64,000 nucleotides of DNA from NCBI GenBank assembly GCA_029717555.1, contig JAMDHS010000059.1, positions 80,783 through 144,782 of the forward strand, read 5' to 3'. The DNA is from Peribolospora baueri. Lineage: Eukaryota > Basidiomycota > Peribolosporomycetes > Peribolosporales > Peribolosporaceae. The position numbers and the translations under genes were made by a program. A model generated the notes under the pieces. That model ran no database searches. It saw only the letters and a program-made list of their open reading frames with translations, and was not told where the DNA came from. Positions 47,252 to 59,894 of this stretch are shown here, one piece after another. The number at the start of each line of letters is the position of its first letter. Within the stretch, counting starts at the first letter, position 1.

Positions 47252-50200
47252 TCACGCCCCTAACCTCTCCTCGAACAGGTCGGGATGTTCGGCCGGAGAG
47301 GCGAGCGAGTCGGCCAACTTGTCCCTCTTGGCCTCGCGCAAGTCTGAGCGCCACCGGTCGACGACGGGCCCCACTAGATTGGGAGCGTATGTGCGCGCGA
47401 AGAGGGCCGACTCGGGGACTCGGTCGGTGTCGACGAGGAGGTCGGCACACGACTTGGAGTCACCGAGTTGCAGGTACGAGGCAAAAGCGATATTCGTTTG
47501 GCCTTGAGAGACTACGAGCGGCCGTGAGAGAAGAGGAAGAAGACGTGATTGGTCTTGACAACGAACTGCATTGGGATGAAAACGTCGTGCAGAGAAACTC
47601 ACCAGCCAGGTCAGCCACTTCCTTCAATGACTCCCTATCGCCCTTGCTGGTGGCGACCAACAACAACGCGCTAAGGTCGCCGGCGCGCTTGAAACAATCC
47701 TGAGCGAGGTCCACGTCCCAAGCTGCGAGCGCCTTGTCGCCGAGCGTCCTCCATCGAGGCTCAGAGCCCGCTTCTGGCGAGGAGCGAGCGATCTCCAGTG
47801 CGGTGGAGAAGTCGTCGAGGGAGATGGCAAGGTCGAACTTGTGATCCGTGTCCGTTGATACCTGAAGGGCCAGTTCCTTGAAACCTGCAGAACGCGGACA
47901 CGGCCGATGGGAAGAAATGGGTGAGTGGGGCTCACGCAGAAGGAAGCTATGTAAAAGAAAGGTCAAGGAACTGTCTTGCGCTCACCCTCCACCTCCAAGA
48001 ACCTGGCCATACGGTTCCTCTCCGCCGGAGGGACACTGGGTAGAATCTCCGCGGCGGCCTCCATTTCACCACGCAGCACGGCAGTTTGGTACTCGATCAC
48101 GGCGAGCGAGAGGGAGTAACTGTAGAAGTTTACGTCCTTGTCGACAAGGTAGACTCGGCCGTGGGCGGGAAGGTAGCCGAGAAGGTACATCGGCCTGAAA
48201 GACGAGCAGAGTACAAGAAAGATGAGTGTCTGCGAACGAGATGAGACGACACGTGGAAAGGGGCGGTACACTCACTTGTCAAAGTGGTTGACCGTCGTCG
48301 TCTGATCGCCGACGAGGTAGTTCAACCTGTTGGTGGCATTGGTGTAAATAAGGCAATCACCCGTCCATTTGGCCGTGCGGATGCTCTCGGACACTTCAGC
48401 AACGACCTCGAAAGCCTCTTCGACGCCCTCGTCGCCGACGTCGTTGCCAGCATCAACATAGTCAGCGTAGGCTGCGCGGTCAAATTGGAGCACATAGAAG
48501 GACTCTTCCGAGGCGATGGCGACGAGCGCATTGGTTTGCGACCAGAGGACCTGCAATGGAGGAGCAAGTCGGAAAAAACATATGAGCCAGCTGGCCTCCG
48601 AAATGAGAGCGGAGACTTCCCAAACACTTCCCGAACATTTCCCAAACTCACATTCGTAGCCTCGACATCGACCCTGCGCACGAGTCCACCGGTTTCCCAA
48701 TCGTAGAAGCAAACAAAGCCGTTCCCTCTAACAGTGAGCAGAGCTCCTCCATACACCTCCTCCACGGCGAAGCCTGCATTAACGAGCCCGACACGCTCCT
48801 TAAAGTTACGGAAGACCTTGACGCGAGAACCAGATTCGCGGATGGCGTAGGTGTTGCTGTCCGAGGCCCAAGCGAAGCCGAGCGCGTTGCCGAACGCTTT
48901 GTTGCGCCAGGCGAGCGCCGTGTAGATGATATACTCCCCGTCACCACATACGGTTACGAACCTGGTGCGAACGAGACAGGCAGTGCCAGTAAATATGGCA
49001 GTCGGGTCAGAATCCAAGTCAAATTTCGTGTCATTCTCGTTCACTCACCGGCCGTTGGGGCTGTGCTGCAGGAGCTGAGGGAAGACCTCGGTCGTGCTCA
49101 AGTCCTTGATGGGGATGGCCAAGCGTTGTCCGTCGACAACATCCTCGTCTGTCGACGAAGAGTGCGAGAGACAGGTATTTTCACCATAAGCTCACGCTCG
49201 TTGCCACCAATAAGCCGTCCTTGGCACGACGCCAACGGTCAACGATGCTCACCAAGCTGCTGTACGCTCGCGCTCCTGACCTCCGCATTCCGGGTCCACA
49301 CGATCTTGCCCTGGCCGTCCATGCTAGCCGTCGGCTCCTCCCTGCCGACCTTAATGACGACGGCTCCCTCGTCAAAGCCGAAAGCAACATCATTACCCAC
49401 GCGACGGTAGGCAATACACCAAGCACGCTCGAGACCATAGTTGAGGGTGTTCTCGAGGCGATAGGTGGATGAGTGCCAGAGCTTGATGGTACCATCCTCA
49501 GAACCGGAGACGATGAGAGGGAGAGAGGGGTGGAAGATAGCGAACGAGACGTTGGAGGTGTGGCCGGAGAGCTGTTGAACGCAGGACTTTGAGTGATAGT
49601 CCCAGATTTTGATAAGTCTGTGCGGAGCAGAAAGGAAGAGAGATGGTAAGCGCAGCTCAAGCGCCGAAACGAACCCTTGAGGCAAAAGCTCTCTCTCACC
49701 GGTCGTCGCCCGTAGTGAGAATGTACGGCTTATCAGCGCCGTGGTAGTACTCGACATAGTTGACGCCCTTATCGCAGGCGTCCAACGTGAAGTTGGCCGT
49801 CGGACTTCCGAGTGACCAGACCTTGACAGTACGGTCAAGACAGGAGGAGGCGAAGGTGTTGCTGTCTTTCGGATTGAAGGCGAGGTTCATGATGTAATGC
49901 GTGTGGCCTTCGAAGGTCTACGCGGTTGACGAGCGTAGAGAAAAGATTTCAGCTCGTGTGGCTAGCATGGATAACCTATGCAAAGGCGGCCCCCCCTCCC
50001 CCCAAGTAGCTATGGTTGCTCACCTGCATGCACTTCCACCCCTTCTCCCAGTCCCACAACTTGATCGTCATGTCATCGCTTCCCGTCAACACGAACGGCT
50101 GGGTGGGGTGCACAGCAAGACAGCGAATGTAGTCCGGGTGGGCCTCAATGGCGACGACCTTCTCCGAGGTGTTATAATTGAACACTCGCAGATGCATGTC

Positions 50201-50764
50201 GTCTGAACCGGTGATGATCCAGTTGCGTCGAGCGATGAAGCGGACGGCGCGGACGGGGACTGGGGGGTAAGGATGGCAAGAGAACAGAGATTTTAAGTTT
50301 CTTCAGCCACGCCGTAAAGTGCCTGCTTTATTCTAGTTAAGTGAGATCGACGCCGTAGTGGCTACTTAGCTCACCCTCGGACACGTCGAAGTCCTTCACC
50401 AGCGCCCCAGTGGTGTAGTTCTAAAGCGGCAAGAGAATAAGGGGTTTAGAGCGTAGAAAGGTCAACACTCGGTCACTCTGCGCAGCCGCGTGCTGAACCT
50501 CCGACTACAAGGCTCACATAGATGAGGGCCTTGCCATCGTAGCAGCCGAGGAGCACCCATTCAAGGTCGGGGTGGAAGTCGATGGCTGCGTGGAAGAAGA
50601 CGAAGGTGAACGTAGAGAGCGAGCATGGGCATGCAAGAACAAACGAGATGAGTAGCATGCAAAGGCCCATCGCCCCCTGCGCAATACACGGCCGGACCAA
50701 GCGTTTGCTCACACTTCACGCGGGCCGTCCGAAGGAAAGCGAGGCGTGCGACCTGGAGCTGCAT
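47252..50764 (-). CDS. SEC27: Coatomer subunit beta' (COPI coat)
   Basis: Exons on the minus strand: 50764-50713, 50585-50518, 50420-50375, 50259-50024, 49917-49700, 49617-49253, 49148-49049, 48961-48652, 48550-48276, 48194-47986, 47884-47603, 47502-47252; 2412 nt, 803 aa. Beta'-COP is a COPI coat subunit that binds dilysine cargo signals on Golgi membranes. Two WD40 propellers are followed by the alpha-solenoid. Seen: [138 protein letters not shown], and [19 protein letters not shown]. Exon 1 must end at the second GT (GTGAGC) so that Ser is formed at the junction, giving RVKSIDFHP as in animal homologues. The protein stops shortly after [12 protein letters not shown], lacking most of the acidic C-terminal tail of longer homologues. 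Confidence 0.96.
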
Positions 50765-51452
50765 GGTGGCTAGCTAGCGGGGTCGGTGGAGAGGGGGGAG
50801 GGAAAGCAAGCGGGCCCAATGCGTATGGCGCCAAGCCGGCCAGCGACGGAAGGTGAGAGAGAAGAGAGAGAAGGAAGAAAAAGGGATGGAAGCCGAGTAT
50901 GAAGATGATCTGATCTGGATGGGGATGGACTCGGTGGATTGGCTGGCCGACGGGAAACGCCATGTGGCCGGCCAGCCCGCAGCATGAGGGCATCACGTGA
51001 CCGGGTGACGCGAGGCCGCGTACGGGCGAGGCGAGGCGAGGCGAGGCGAGCAGATCGGGTGTCAGGCAATCGACGACCAGCCCACCTCTTGCCATCGACT
51101 CAGCACATCTCTCTCACATCGTCCACTCCTCAACGACGTGGACGTGGAAGCGGCCCCTCGCGTTTGGCTTGCCGCGCCGTATTAGCGTTAGTGCAGCTCG
51201 CTCCGCTCTCTCTTCGGGACGATTCAACAGTCTCCTCGACGGCATCGCGAGCTCCCTTCTCGGGCCGATCGCTGACGTTGGAGACAACACCGCGACGACC
51301 GGCACTCGTCGCACCTACCTGGCCCGCCCTCGACGCGAGAAGGAAAGGAGGGAGGAAGGTCGCTTTCCCGCTCGTGCGTCCCCATTTGCGCCCACCCACC
51401 GCTTTGTTGGAGAGCTCCATTGAAGGCTCGTTTCTCGCATAAACAACCAAGC
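50765..51452. promoter_or_regulatory. Divergent promoter region of SEC27 and the coiled-coil gene
   Basis: About 690 bp between start codons. It contains a GAGGC pentamer tandem (51027-51050). No clear TATA box. Confidence 0.45.
51027..51050. repeat. GAGGC pentanucleotide tandem
   Basis: Four to five consecutive GAGGC units in the SEC27/coiled-coil intergenic region. Confidence 0.85.
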
Positions 51453-54400
51453 ATGTTCGCCGCACCACCTCCCGCCACCAGCAACGGCCCCACCAAGACG
51501 TCGTCGGCACACACACCCACCACGCCCTCGCACGTCCACACCTATACCAACGGCTCTTTTCTTCCGACGCCTTCCTCTTCTGCTTTTGCCGATCATCAAT
51601 CCGGCCCCGCCGGGCCACCTCTCAGCGAAGGCTACAAGAGTCCGACTCCGATTAAAGGAGGCGGCAGGGCAGGTGCGTTTGGTGACTTTCAAGTGTCGTC
51701 CGACACAGGTAATTATAGGGGCACGGTCAACTCAAATTTGGAAGGAGGACCGTCGAGGAGAAGCTTCAGTCCGAGTGATCTTGTCTACGACGGAGAGGCC
51801 GGATCGCGCTTCGTCGACTTACGCGCTCAGCACCCCGGTGCGGCCTTGGCGAGCTCAATGGCGGCGGGTGCGCTTTGTAAGGACGGCAGTGATGGAGGCG
51901 AGGAGGATCGTGGGAGGGCTGAGGATGGCGAGGAACAGGCCGACGTCTCTATGTGCACCGCATGCACCCTTTCCCCGGACCGCAAAGCGCCACATCATGC
52001 GTCGTCGGCAACAGGAGATTTAGCATCCTCTCCGGTTATCCATCGATCCGACCGAGATCCTTACGTTCCCAGCCCGACTCCATCTCCCATTCTCAGCTCC
52101 TCGTCATTTGCGCCACGCGGTTTGAGGGACGTCGAACGCATGGATTTGGGCTCCGGTGTGACGCCTGATAGTGCACGGGCAAGGGAGCGGGCAGGAGGAG
52201 AGGCAGACGGTCACGCCGACCCAACGTGGCTTTTTCGCGAAGGCTTAACCAGTTTGGACGCTGAGGACGAAGATGCGGTTTCGGATGGGGATACGCTCAT
52301 GAACGAAGAGACGCTGGCCGGGATCGTAAAGCGAGTGAAAGGGATGGGCATCGGCGAGGGGGCGACGGCCGGCTCTTCCTCTTCGGATCAGAACCAAGCG
52401 GAGACGCGGGAGTTGGCAAGTATGACTTTGGCTCTGGTGCAGTATGCGCAGAGCGAGCGTAGAAGGCGTCTCACCGCTGAGGAGAAGGTGCGTCCCATCG
52501 TCCGCCAGCCATTTGCAGGTTTCACGTTATCTCGTGATGTGTAGGCGTTGCTCATACTGATACCTTCTTTGTCCATCACAGCTACGTCTTCTCAGCGCTA
52601 GGTCCACTCCGCATCACTATGATCCCCAAGCCCAGGAGCGTCTCGAAGCGGAAATGGAAGGCCTGCGCGTCCAAGCGGCCGTTCTCGCTCGCAAGCTTGC
52701 CTCTGTCCCTCAATCTGCGATTGCTGAGGCGGGACAGGGCAGAATTAAGGTAGAGGAAGGAAAGGGTAAGGGAAAGAATGGCCGCTGGACTCCTATTGCG
52801 CCGAAGGTCGGACTGGAGGCTCCGATCCGGTTACGCGGCGACGGGGCGGATGCGAATAGCACTGGCGCTGATGATGCGGATGTGGTGAGTTCACAAGCAA
52901 TTCGTTCGCAACGGGCCTTGCACGAGCGATGCTGGCATACATGCTCAGGACAAGCCGTCCCTCTTACTTTTTTTGCGACTTAGGAGGATGGCTCTACCCT
53001 TCCGCTAGCCATCAAGGTCGAGGACGAGTTGACGAAGCAGAACAAGAAGCTGCAAGTGGAGAAGCGATACTACAAACACAGGGTGAGTAGTTACCTGAAG
53101 GACGGTCTGGAGTTGAAAGACAAAAATGGTCAGCAGCTCGAATCGCTTACATCCGCATCGCTTTCTCTCGATACCAGCTGCGCGACGCTGAGCACCAGAT
53201 CTCACGTCTGGACCACGAGCTCCGCAGCCTTCGCAGTCACCTTCTGTTTGGTGGTCCGCGCGTCGTGTCGAAGCGCCCCGAGATATCTGATGTGGATCCG
53301 TCGCGTGCCGCCCCGGAGACGGACGTTGATCGCGCCACGAGCGACGTGCCGGGAAATGCGCGTCGTTCACTTCGTCCATCGAGAAAGTCGTATCACCGTC
53401 GGAGGGCCGCGACAATGGGTGATGCTGAAGCGGAACATCTTCTCCTCGCTGCGCGCCGGATCCGCGAAGTCAGGAGGGAGGCACCATCTGCAGAGTTGGT
53501 GTCGCAGATTCTCGCGCACGGTGGTAATCTGGGCGGTATCGTCCCGTCGAGCGTGCGCCGCAAGGGGGGCACTACTCCCAACGAGCCGAGCAGCACGAGC
53601 CCCGGGAAGACTCCTCGCCGGCTTCGCAACCCGGGTCATCAACGGACTCCCGGCGGAGATCGGTACGGCGCTGAGCGGGTCGCAGATGAGACGCCCAGCA
53701 GGAGGGCGCTCGGTCTCGGCTTCGGCATCGGCGGCCCACCGGGCACGGCTGGCTCTGGTCAGATGCAGGGCAACCAGACGAGTGGCTGGGCAGCGCACAC
53801 GCAGCGCCTACAGAACCTCGGATCAAGTCGAGTGGGCGCGGCCGGTGGCGCTTCCACGGCTCCGTCTGCGTCGCAGCAGGGTGGGAGTCAGCAACAGCAA
53901 CCGTGGGCGAATAGCATGGACGAGCTTCTGCAGGCCGCTCAAACAGTGCTCACACGCCCGATGACTCCAACGGGGCAGCGGCTTGCTTCTCCCTCGCATG
54001 AACGAGCCAGTGCGAAAACGCTGGGAGGCCCTGCGGCGGTGTACGGGAGCCCTAAGCGACGTCGCACGGCCGCCGGGGCGCAGCGACTGAGTACACCTCG
54101 ATACGATGAGGTGTCTGGCTCTTCGGGAGGAGAGGATCAGGACGGAGACGTACCCGGACGGAAGACGCGGAGGAGAAGCCCATCGGACATGTTACCGGAC
54201 ATGACTTCTTCACCTCCGTTGTCCTTCGCGCGAGAGGAGATTGGAGGGGGACGGGCGGGTGGGCCCGGTCGGGTGAGGGAGTTGAGCGCACTGGATTTGC
54301 TGGCAGACCAGGCTGCACAGAGTCAGAACTCGAGCAGCCGGCATTCTCAAGCGACGGACGACGGTGAAAGGAGCACGTCGCCGCCAGTACACTACGCGTC

Positions 54401-55040
54401 GGACGAGAACGTCGCCATCGCCTTCCCTCGTAGCGGCGGAGAGAGAGGTGAAGCGGAGACAGAGGAGGAGGAGATCGACGAACTGATGGATATGGACGAG
54501 GACGGGGGCGAGGGCGATGGAGGGAAGGCGTTCAAGAAGAAGCGAAGAAGCTCCAAGGCCGTTGCGCAACAAGGAGGCAGCGGCTATTGGAACCGAGAGT
54601 CGACCAGCCCGACCGAATTGCTTCAACAGCGCGTGGAGCTGCAGAGGGCGAAACGGACGCCCACGCAGACGTCACGGGGAGTACACCAGGAGCAGCAAGA
54701 CGGAGAGCACTCGTCGCCTCTCCGTTCTTCCGCGACTGCCACCGGTGGCGCACGCAAGCGCAACCCGGCCGCCGCCGGAGCAGGGTCTGCTTACGCCCCT
54801 GCAGCAGCCTCCCAGCCTCCGCCAGCGTCGTACGCCACACTTGGAGACGGCACAGAGATGGGGAGAGGAAAGGGTACTGGCGTGGCTGTGGGGCCGCCGG
54901 ACTCCAGTCCTTTTCCTTCTTTGACCCCTAGGTCTCCTGGTAAAGGGATTGGGGCTGGAGGGGCGAGTGGGAGGCGTAAGGCAAGCAGTACCGGCTTGGT
55001 TGCGGGCTCGGGCTCGACACCAAGGAAGGCCGGGACATGA
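51453..55040 (+). CDS. Unrecognised large protein with coiled-coil core and disordered ends
   Basis: Exons 51453-52487, 52582-52884, 52984-53082, 53178-55040; 3300 nt, 1099 aa. Not recognised. The first ~300 residues are Ser/Pro/Gly-rich. Helix-forming segments follow at NEETLAGIVKRVKGMGIGEG and LASMTLALVQYAQSERRRRL, then AEMEGLRVQAAVLARKLAS, and the charged heptad stretch ELTKQNKKLQVEKRYYKHRL continuing RDAEHQISRLDHELRSLRSH. A second helical piece, EAEHLLLAARRIREVRRE, precedes a long disordered tail with many SP/TP sites, basic RKTRRRSPSD, acidic EEEIDELMDMDEDGGEG and KKKRRSSK, which resemble nuclear-localisation and casein-kinase contexts. A nuclear regulatory protein is a guess only. The gene model itself is well supported: four open, in-phase exons with good splice sites. 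Confidence 0.85.
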
Positions 55041-56136
55041 GCAGAAAATTCAGAGCGTCTGACGGGGTATGCATGTTGGTGAATGAATTTTTATCGTTAA
55101 AAGGCAGTGGCGCGGTGGAGTCCATTTGCTTGACCTCCTGAGGACGCTGGTGGTCGTTTCGTTGTTTCCCTCGTGCCCATTCCATTCTATCTCTGGTTCC
55201 GTTTCCTCTTCTCTTTTTCTCGCCGTTCCTCCGGTCAACTGGACCTCTCTACCTCGACTCGTCCAGCCGTCTCGTCTGCTTATCATCCCATTTGCCCACC
55301 TCGCCTCTCGTGTCGTCCTCGAACCCTGTAGATCTCGATGTACCAGCAGCAGCGTGCCCTTTGTTTGCTCTTTCTTTCTCCGATGTCAACCGGGCCATCC
55401 ATCCATCCATCCATTGAAGCGGTGGACGGCCGTTGTAATAGATGCCCGTGCAATCTTCTGTACGCCGCGAAGACAGGAAAGCAGACGATCTGATCTGGCC
55501 CGCATGGTGTGACACAGGCGGCGTGTTGTCGATGCCGGCATCATCGCCTCCGATACCGTTACTCGGTGCGGAGAGCGGCTAAGATTATAATCCGAGAACG
55601 CCCAGCCAATCCGGAATGTCCGGTGCGATATCCGGACCCGCAGAGCGTTCGAGATAAGCAGGCGAACGTTGGAACCTTGGTAGAAGACGGCCCGGCCCGA
55701 GGTGCACGTTTGTCGTTGCTACCGATGCTGTTGGATTCACTCCCACACGGATGGCCAGAGCGAGTCGGAGAAGAGCGTCCAAGCAAGTCCTCTCTCGTCC
55801 CCTCAGCGGGAACACAGCAATCGCGCGGCGATGGACGAGAGAGAGAGCGTTCGGAAGCTGATGGTCGAGCCAAGAGCCCGTCAGGCACCCGACCAAAGCC
55901 CGTCCCCTCCCCCTCCCCTCCACCAACCATCCTTCAGCCACCCATCCACTTGCCGCAAAACCCGCTCGTTGATCCCGAGCGGGTTCGACAGATAAGTACT
56001 GGCCCGGGCCCGCTTCGGCCCTTCCCCCATCGCACATCCCCTCCAGACGTGTTCCTGAACGGCAGTTACTGTACTGCGCTCGTTCTTATCGCCCTACCTC
56101 CCATCCATAAACCCCGATCCACATCTGTCCGTCCTC
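55041..56136. other. Intergenic before the amine oxidase gene
   Basis: No supported gene. The C/T-rich stretch before 56137 is probably the promoter and leader. Confidence 0.5.
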
Positions 56137-59100
56137 ATGCCGTCCGAAATTGCGTCCGTCCCGGATGCCCCGACCGGCGCCGCCGCCGTGGCTAACAAAG
56201 CGGCCAAGGTCGCGGCCGGGTCTGCAGCCGCCGCCGCCGCTGCTTCGACGACGGCAGGGACCAAGGATGATGATGTCTGGCACCCAATGGATCACCTCTC
56301 GCCTGACGAGGTACGTCCGACGGCCCGCTGATGGTGTTCGAAGAGAAAGAAGTCGAGAAGAGCGAGGTCAGCGGTGCCCACGATCCACCGTCCTCCGTCC
56401 CATACGTGCAGATCACCGCCTCGGCCACGGCCATTCGTCAATACATTGCAACTCAAGCGCCGATCAAGGCGTTCAAGTTCGTCAACCTTCTTCCCTTTGA
56501 GCCTCCCAAAGCCGAAGTGTTGGCCTACCTTCGAATCTTACCCACGGACGGAAACCACTCGTCTTTGCAAAGACCCGTGCGCAAGGCGGAGGCGCACGTC
56601 ATCGACGCGCTCACCGGCGATGCTTACGAGGCCCTCGTCCGCCTCCCGTCCTCGGCCGAGGCCCATGCCACAGTGGAGTCACTCACCAAGCTCCCATATG
56701 GGACGCAGCCCTCTCTGTCCCCCGAAGAACTCTGTTTGGCGGAGGAGATAATACGCAAGGACTCTCGCGTGATCGCCGCGGCGAAGGAGGTCGGCGTGGA
56801 GCCGGAGCAGCTGTACGCGGACGGCTGGAGCGTGGGTGTGGAGGAAAGGTTTGAGAAGAGGGAAGACGGGAGGAAGAGGAGGTTGCAGCAGTGTTTGTTG
56901 TTCGCTAGGAAAGATAAGGACGAGGTAGGTCGCTTCGACTGGACTGTCGTCCGACGAGCTATCCTTGCGCCGCCCTTCTTCCCAGCTGACCACATTCTCC
57001 CTTGACCGGCGTCACAGAACCTTTACGCTCACCCGATGGACTTCTTCCCTGTGCTGTGAGTATTGGTGGATTAAATTGCGACTTTACCAAGGTCACAACG
57101 TCGATTGTTCAGGCTTCCCCTTGAAACTAACTTGCCACGTCTTGCTCACACTCGCCCCGTTGCCTTTTTCAGCGACTGCAACACCAATGAAGTCATAGCA
57201 ATTGATTACCCGGCAGGACGCTCGCCATCAACGGCCAAGCTCACCCTCGGCAGTACAGCTGGCCCCCCGGAGCCTGGCTTCGAGAACAGTTCTGGAAGGG
57301 ATCGCATCCCTCCGCCCATGGAATCGCATGACTACCTCCCCGATTACAACAAAATCAATCTCAGGAAGGACATCAAGCCGCTGCATGTCATCCAGCCGCA
57401 AGGCGTCAGCTTTAAGATGACCGGCAACCAAATCGAGTGGCAGAAGTGGAAGGTACGTAAGAGGCAAGCGCGTTTTGCATTCGCCCCGTCCACCGGTTCC
57501 GGCTTCGTTCTGACCCTAGTCATTACTTCTTCTTCTTCAGTTCCACATCGCATTCCATCCTCGGGAAGGTCTGGTGCTCTCTACTGTGACGTACAAGGAC
57601 GACCTCGGTCCAGCGGTGAAGGGTGGTCCGAAGGAAGAGGTCCGGCCGCTCTTCTATCGTCTGAGCCTCGCTGAGATGGTGGTGCCGTATGGCGAGCCCG
57701 CTCACCCTCACTGGCGCAAGATGGCCTTCGACGTCGGCGAGTACGGTCTAGGCATCCTATCCAACTCTCTCTCCCTCGGCTGCGACTGCCTCGGCACGAT
57801 CCACTACCTTGACGGCCACTACGTCGCTCACGATGGCTCTCCGGTGACGATAAAGAACGCGATCTGCATTCACGAGGAGGACTCGGGTGTGCTTTGGAAG
57901 CACACCGACTACAGGCCCGGAGGGAGAGCTCATGCGGTACGGGGGCGCAAGCTGGTGGTGTCCTTCGTCGCCACGCTAGCCAACTACGAGTACCTGACCC
58001 GGTTCACGTTCCATCAGGACGGCACCATCTCGCTCGAGATCCAGCTCTCGGGAGTGCTCAACCTCTACGTCCTGGGCCAAGGCGAGCCGACGGGTGGCTT
58101 TGGAACACAGGTGGCGCCGCGGATCAACGCGCAAAACCACCAGCATTTGTTCTGCTTCCGCGTCGATCCCATGTTGGACGGCGTGAAGAACACGGTGACG
58201 GAGAACGACGTGGTCCCTCTCGACGAACCTACTGGCAGTCCCGAGAACTTTGCCGGAAACGGGTTCGCGAGCAGGAAGACGGTGTTAGAGAAGGGAAAGG
58301 AGGCGGTGAGGGACTGGAGCAGTGCGTACAGCAGGTCTTGGAGCGTTGTGAATGAGAGCAGGAAGCATTATGCCAGTGGGGAACCTGTCGGGTATAAGAT
58401 CGGTGAGTGGGGACCGAATGGTCATCGCCGCTGTCGCCCTTGAAGCATTCCAGCTAGGAGCTCACTTTTAATGGCTCGTTGTTTCGGCCAACCAGTGTCC
58501 AGGGACCTTCCCACCCTGCTCTGCAAACCCGACTCTTGGGTCGCCAGGCGCGCTCCGTTCGCCAAGCATCATTTCTGGGTGACGCGTGAGTGTTCGAATG
58601 AAAATCCATCGCCTGATTTCCTGCTCCTGAGCTCAACAGAACGCTTTTCAATGCGACCCCATGTGCAACCGCAGGCTACAAGGACAACCAGCTCTATCCC
58701 GCTGGCAAGCACGTCCCCCAGACCTTGGACACGCCACGGGAGAGCATCGAGAACTGGGCCGCCGGCGCGGGTTCGATTCGCAACGAAGACGTGGTGGCCT
58801 GGCTCATTTTTGGGACCACTCATGTGCCTCGGCCGGAAGATTTCGTGAGTCGTCGCCGAATCGCCAACGGATGCGATTGTCTTCTCGTCGGTTTCATTCT
58901 CGCTAACCCGACTCGGACCGCGCACCCACCATACCATGCCTTTCGCGCACCAGCCCGTCATGCCCTCGGAAACCATCTCAGTGCATCTCAAGCCAGTCGG
59001 CTTCTTCCGCTCCAACCCCGCCTTGGACGTGCCGGGAACGAAAGACGCCAAGTCTAAGAGCGCCTTTGCCACGTCCACCGACGAGGCCGTCAAGCACGCC

Positions 59101-59148
59101 GAGCCCGTGGCCAGCACGAACGGAAACGGAAGCGGAAATGGAAGCTGA
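56137..59148 (+). CDS. Copper-containing primary amine oxidase
   Basis: Exons 56137-56310, 56412-56924, 57018-57055, 57173-57452, 57541-58402, 58496-58585, 58675-58844, 58954-59148; 2322 nt, 773 aa. It oxidises primary amines to aldehydes with release of ammonia and hydrogen peroxide, allowing amines to serve as nitrogen source. Landmarks: N2/N3 domains (WHPMDHLSPDEITASATAI, KAFKFVNLLPFEPPKAEVL, RRLQQCLLFARKDKDE); GLVLSTVTYKDD; MVVPYGEPAHPHWRKMAFDV; GEYGLGILSNSLSLGCDCLG; catalytic-base region TIHYLDGHYVA; the TPQ-forming Tyr in ATLANYEYLTRF; copper His pair in QNHQHLFCFRVD; and a third His region VVAWLIFGTTHVPRPEDFPV. An Ala-rich N-terminal extension of about 45 residues precedes the domain. 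The C-terminus (GNGSGNGS) has no peroxisomal PTS1 tripeptide. Confidence 0.95.
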
Positions 59149-59244
59149 AGGTGTTTTTTTTCTCTCCATTCCTTTCCTACACTTGGGCCGAGTTCATCGC
59201 ATCAGTGAAAGTTGCGATTCCGGCACACAGGATATATTTTGATG

Positions 59245-59266
59245 CAGTCAACCCTGTCTGTTAGCA
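59245..59266. repeat. Left terminal inverted repeat, copy B
   Basis: Pairs with 59873-59894; nearly perfect. Confidence 0.8.
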
Positions 59267-59872
59267 CACGGGTCCCTAGGCATGCCTTCGCATAGTGCAT
59301 AGCAATCTCCCTTTCCCGTTTGCTCCCCAGCCAAAAATTGATTAATCCCAGCCAAAACACTGGTCTATATGCATACTGACATACCCGCATATTGCATGGC
59401 ACTGACACCGGTCCCAGTCCTCACCAGTCATGCCCACTCGGCATGCATAGTTAGGGTTGAGGATCACGTGCATTCTCGTGATGTTGAAGATTGGCGGCGA
59501 CGAGCACCGTGGTTACGCGGCTGAAAGCGGACATGACTATGTAGGCAACTGTGTTACTGCGGGTCCATCCACCGCCAGTACTAACATTACTTACTACACG
59601 TGGGTGCTTGTCCGCGTTTCACCATCTCTTTCAAAGAACATGTCAACGAGCAGCGTAAACAATTCTTTTCTGCACACGCTTCTTCTTGAACATGGTTGTG
59701 TTATGACGAGGACATTACTCTACAGTAAAGCTTGGAATTCATGTCTTGATGGACGCTATCGACTATGGCAAGGCACTGGCAGCTGTGGCAACGACTGCGG
59801 CAACTATGCATAGACCACTCTGTATAGTCACCCTCTCGCATACTGCATAGCCCTCGGGCAAACCAACTTGTA

Positions 59873-59894
59873 TGCTTATAGACAGGGTTGACTG
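59873..59894. repeat. Right terminal inverted repeat, copy B
   Basis: Ends ...GACAGGGTTGACTG and is followed by TA. Confidence 0.8.

Larger units (their letters stand above)
59245..59894 (+). mobile_element. MITE-like element, copy B (650 bp)
   Basis: Left end CAGTCAACCCTGTCTGTTAG and the reverse complement of the right end, CAGTCAACCCTGTCTATAAG, differ at only two of the first 20 bases. The right flank is TA (59895-59896); the left flank is TG (59243-59244), consistent with a mutated TA. Shares long identical blocks with 46392-47012 (for example CCATCTCTTTCAAAGAACAT). TGCATAG motifs occur at 59296, 59444, 59807 and 59844. No transposase frame is present. It sits between the amine-oxidase and U5-40K genes, starting about 100 bp past the amine-oxidase stop, possibly inside its 3' UTR. 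Confidence 0.82.
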
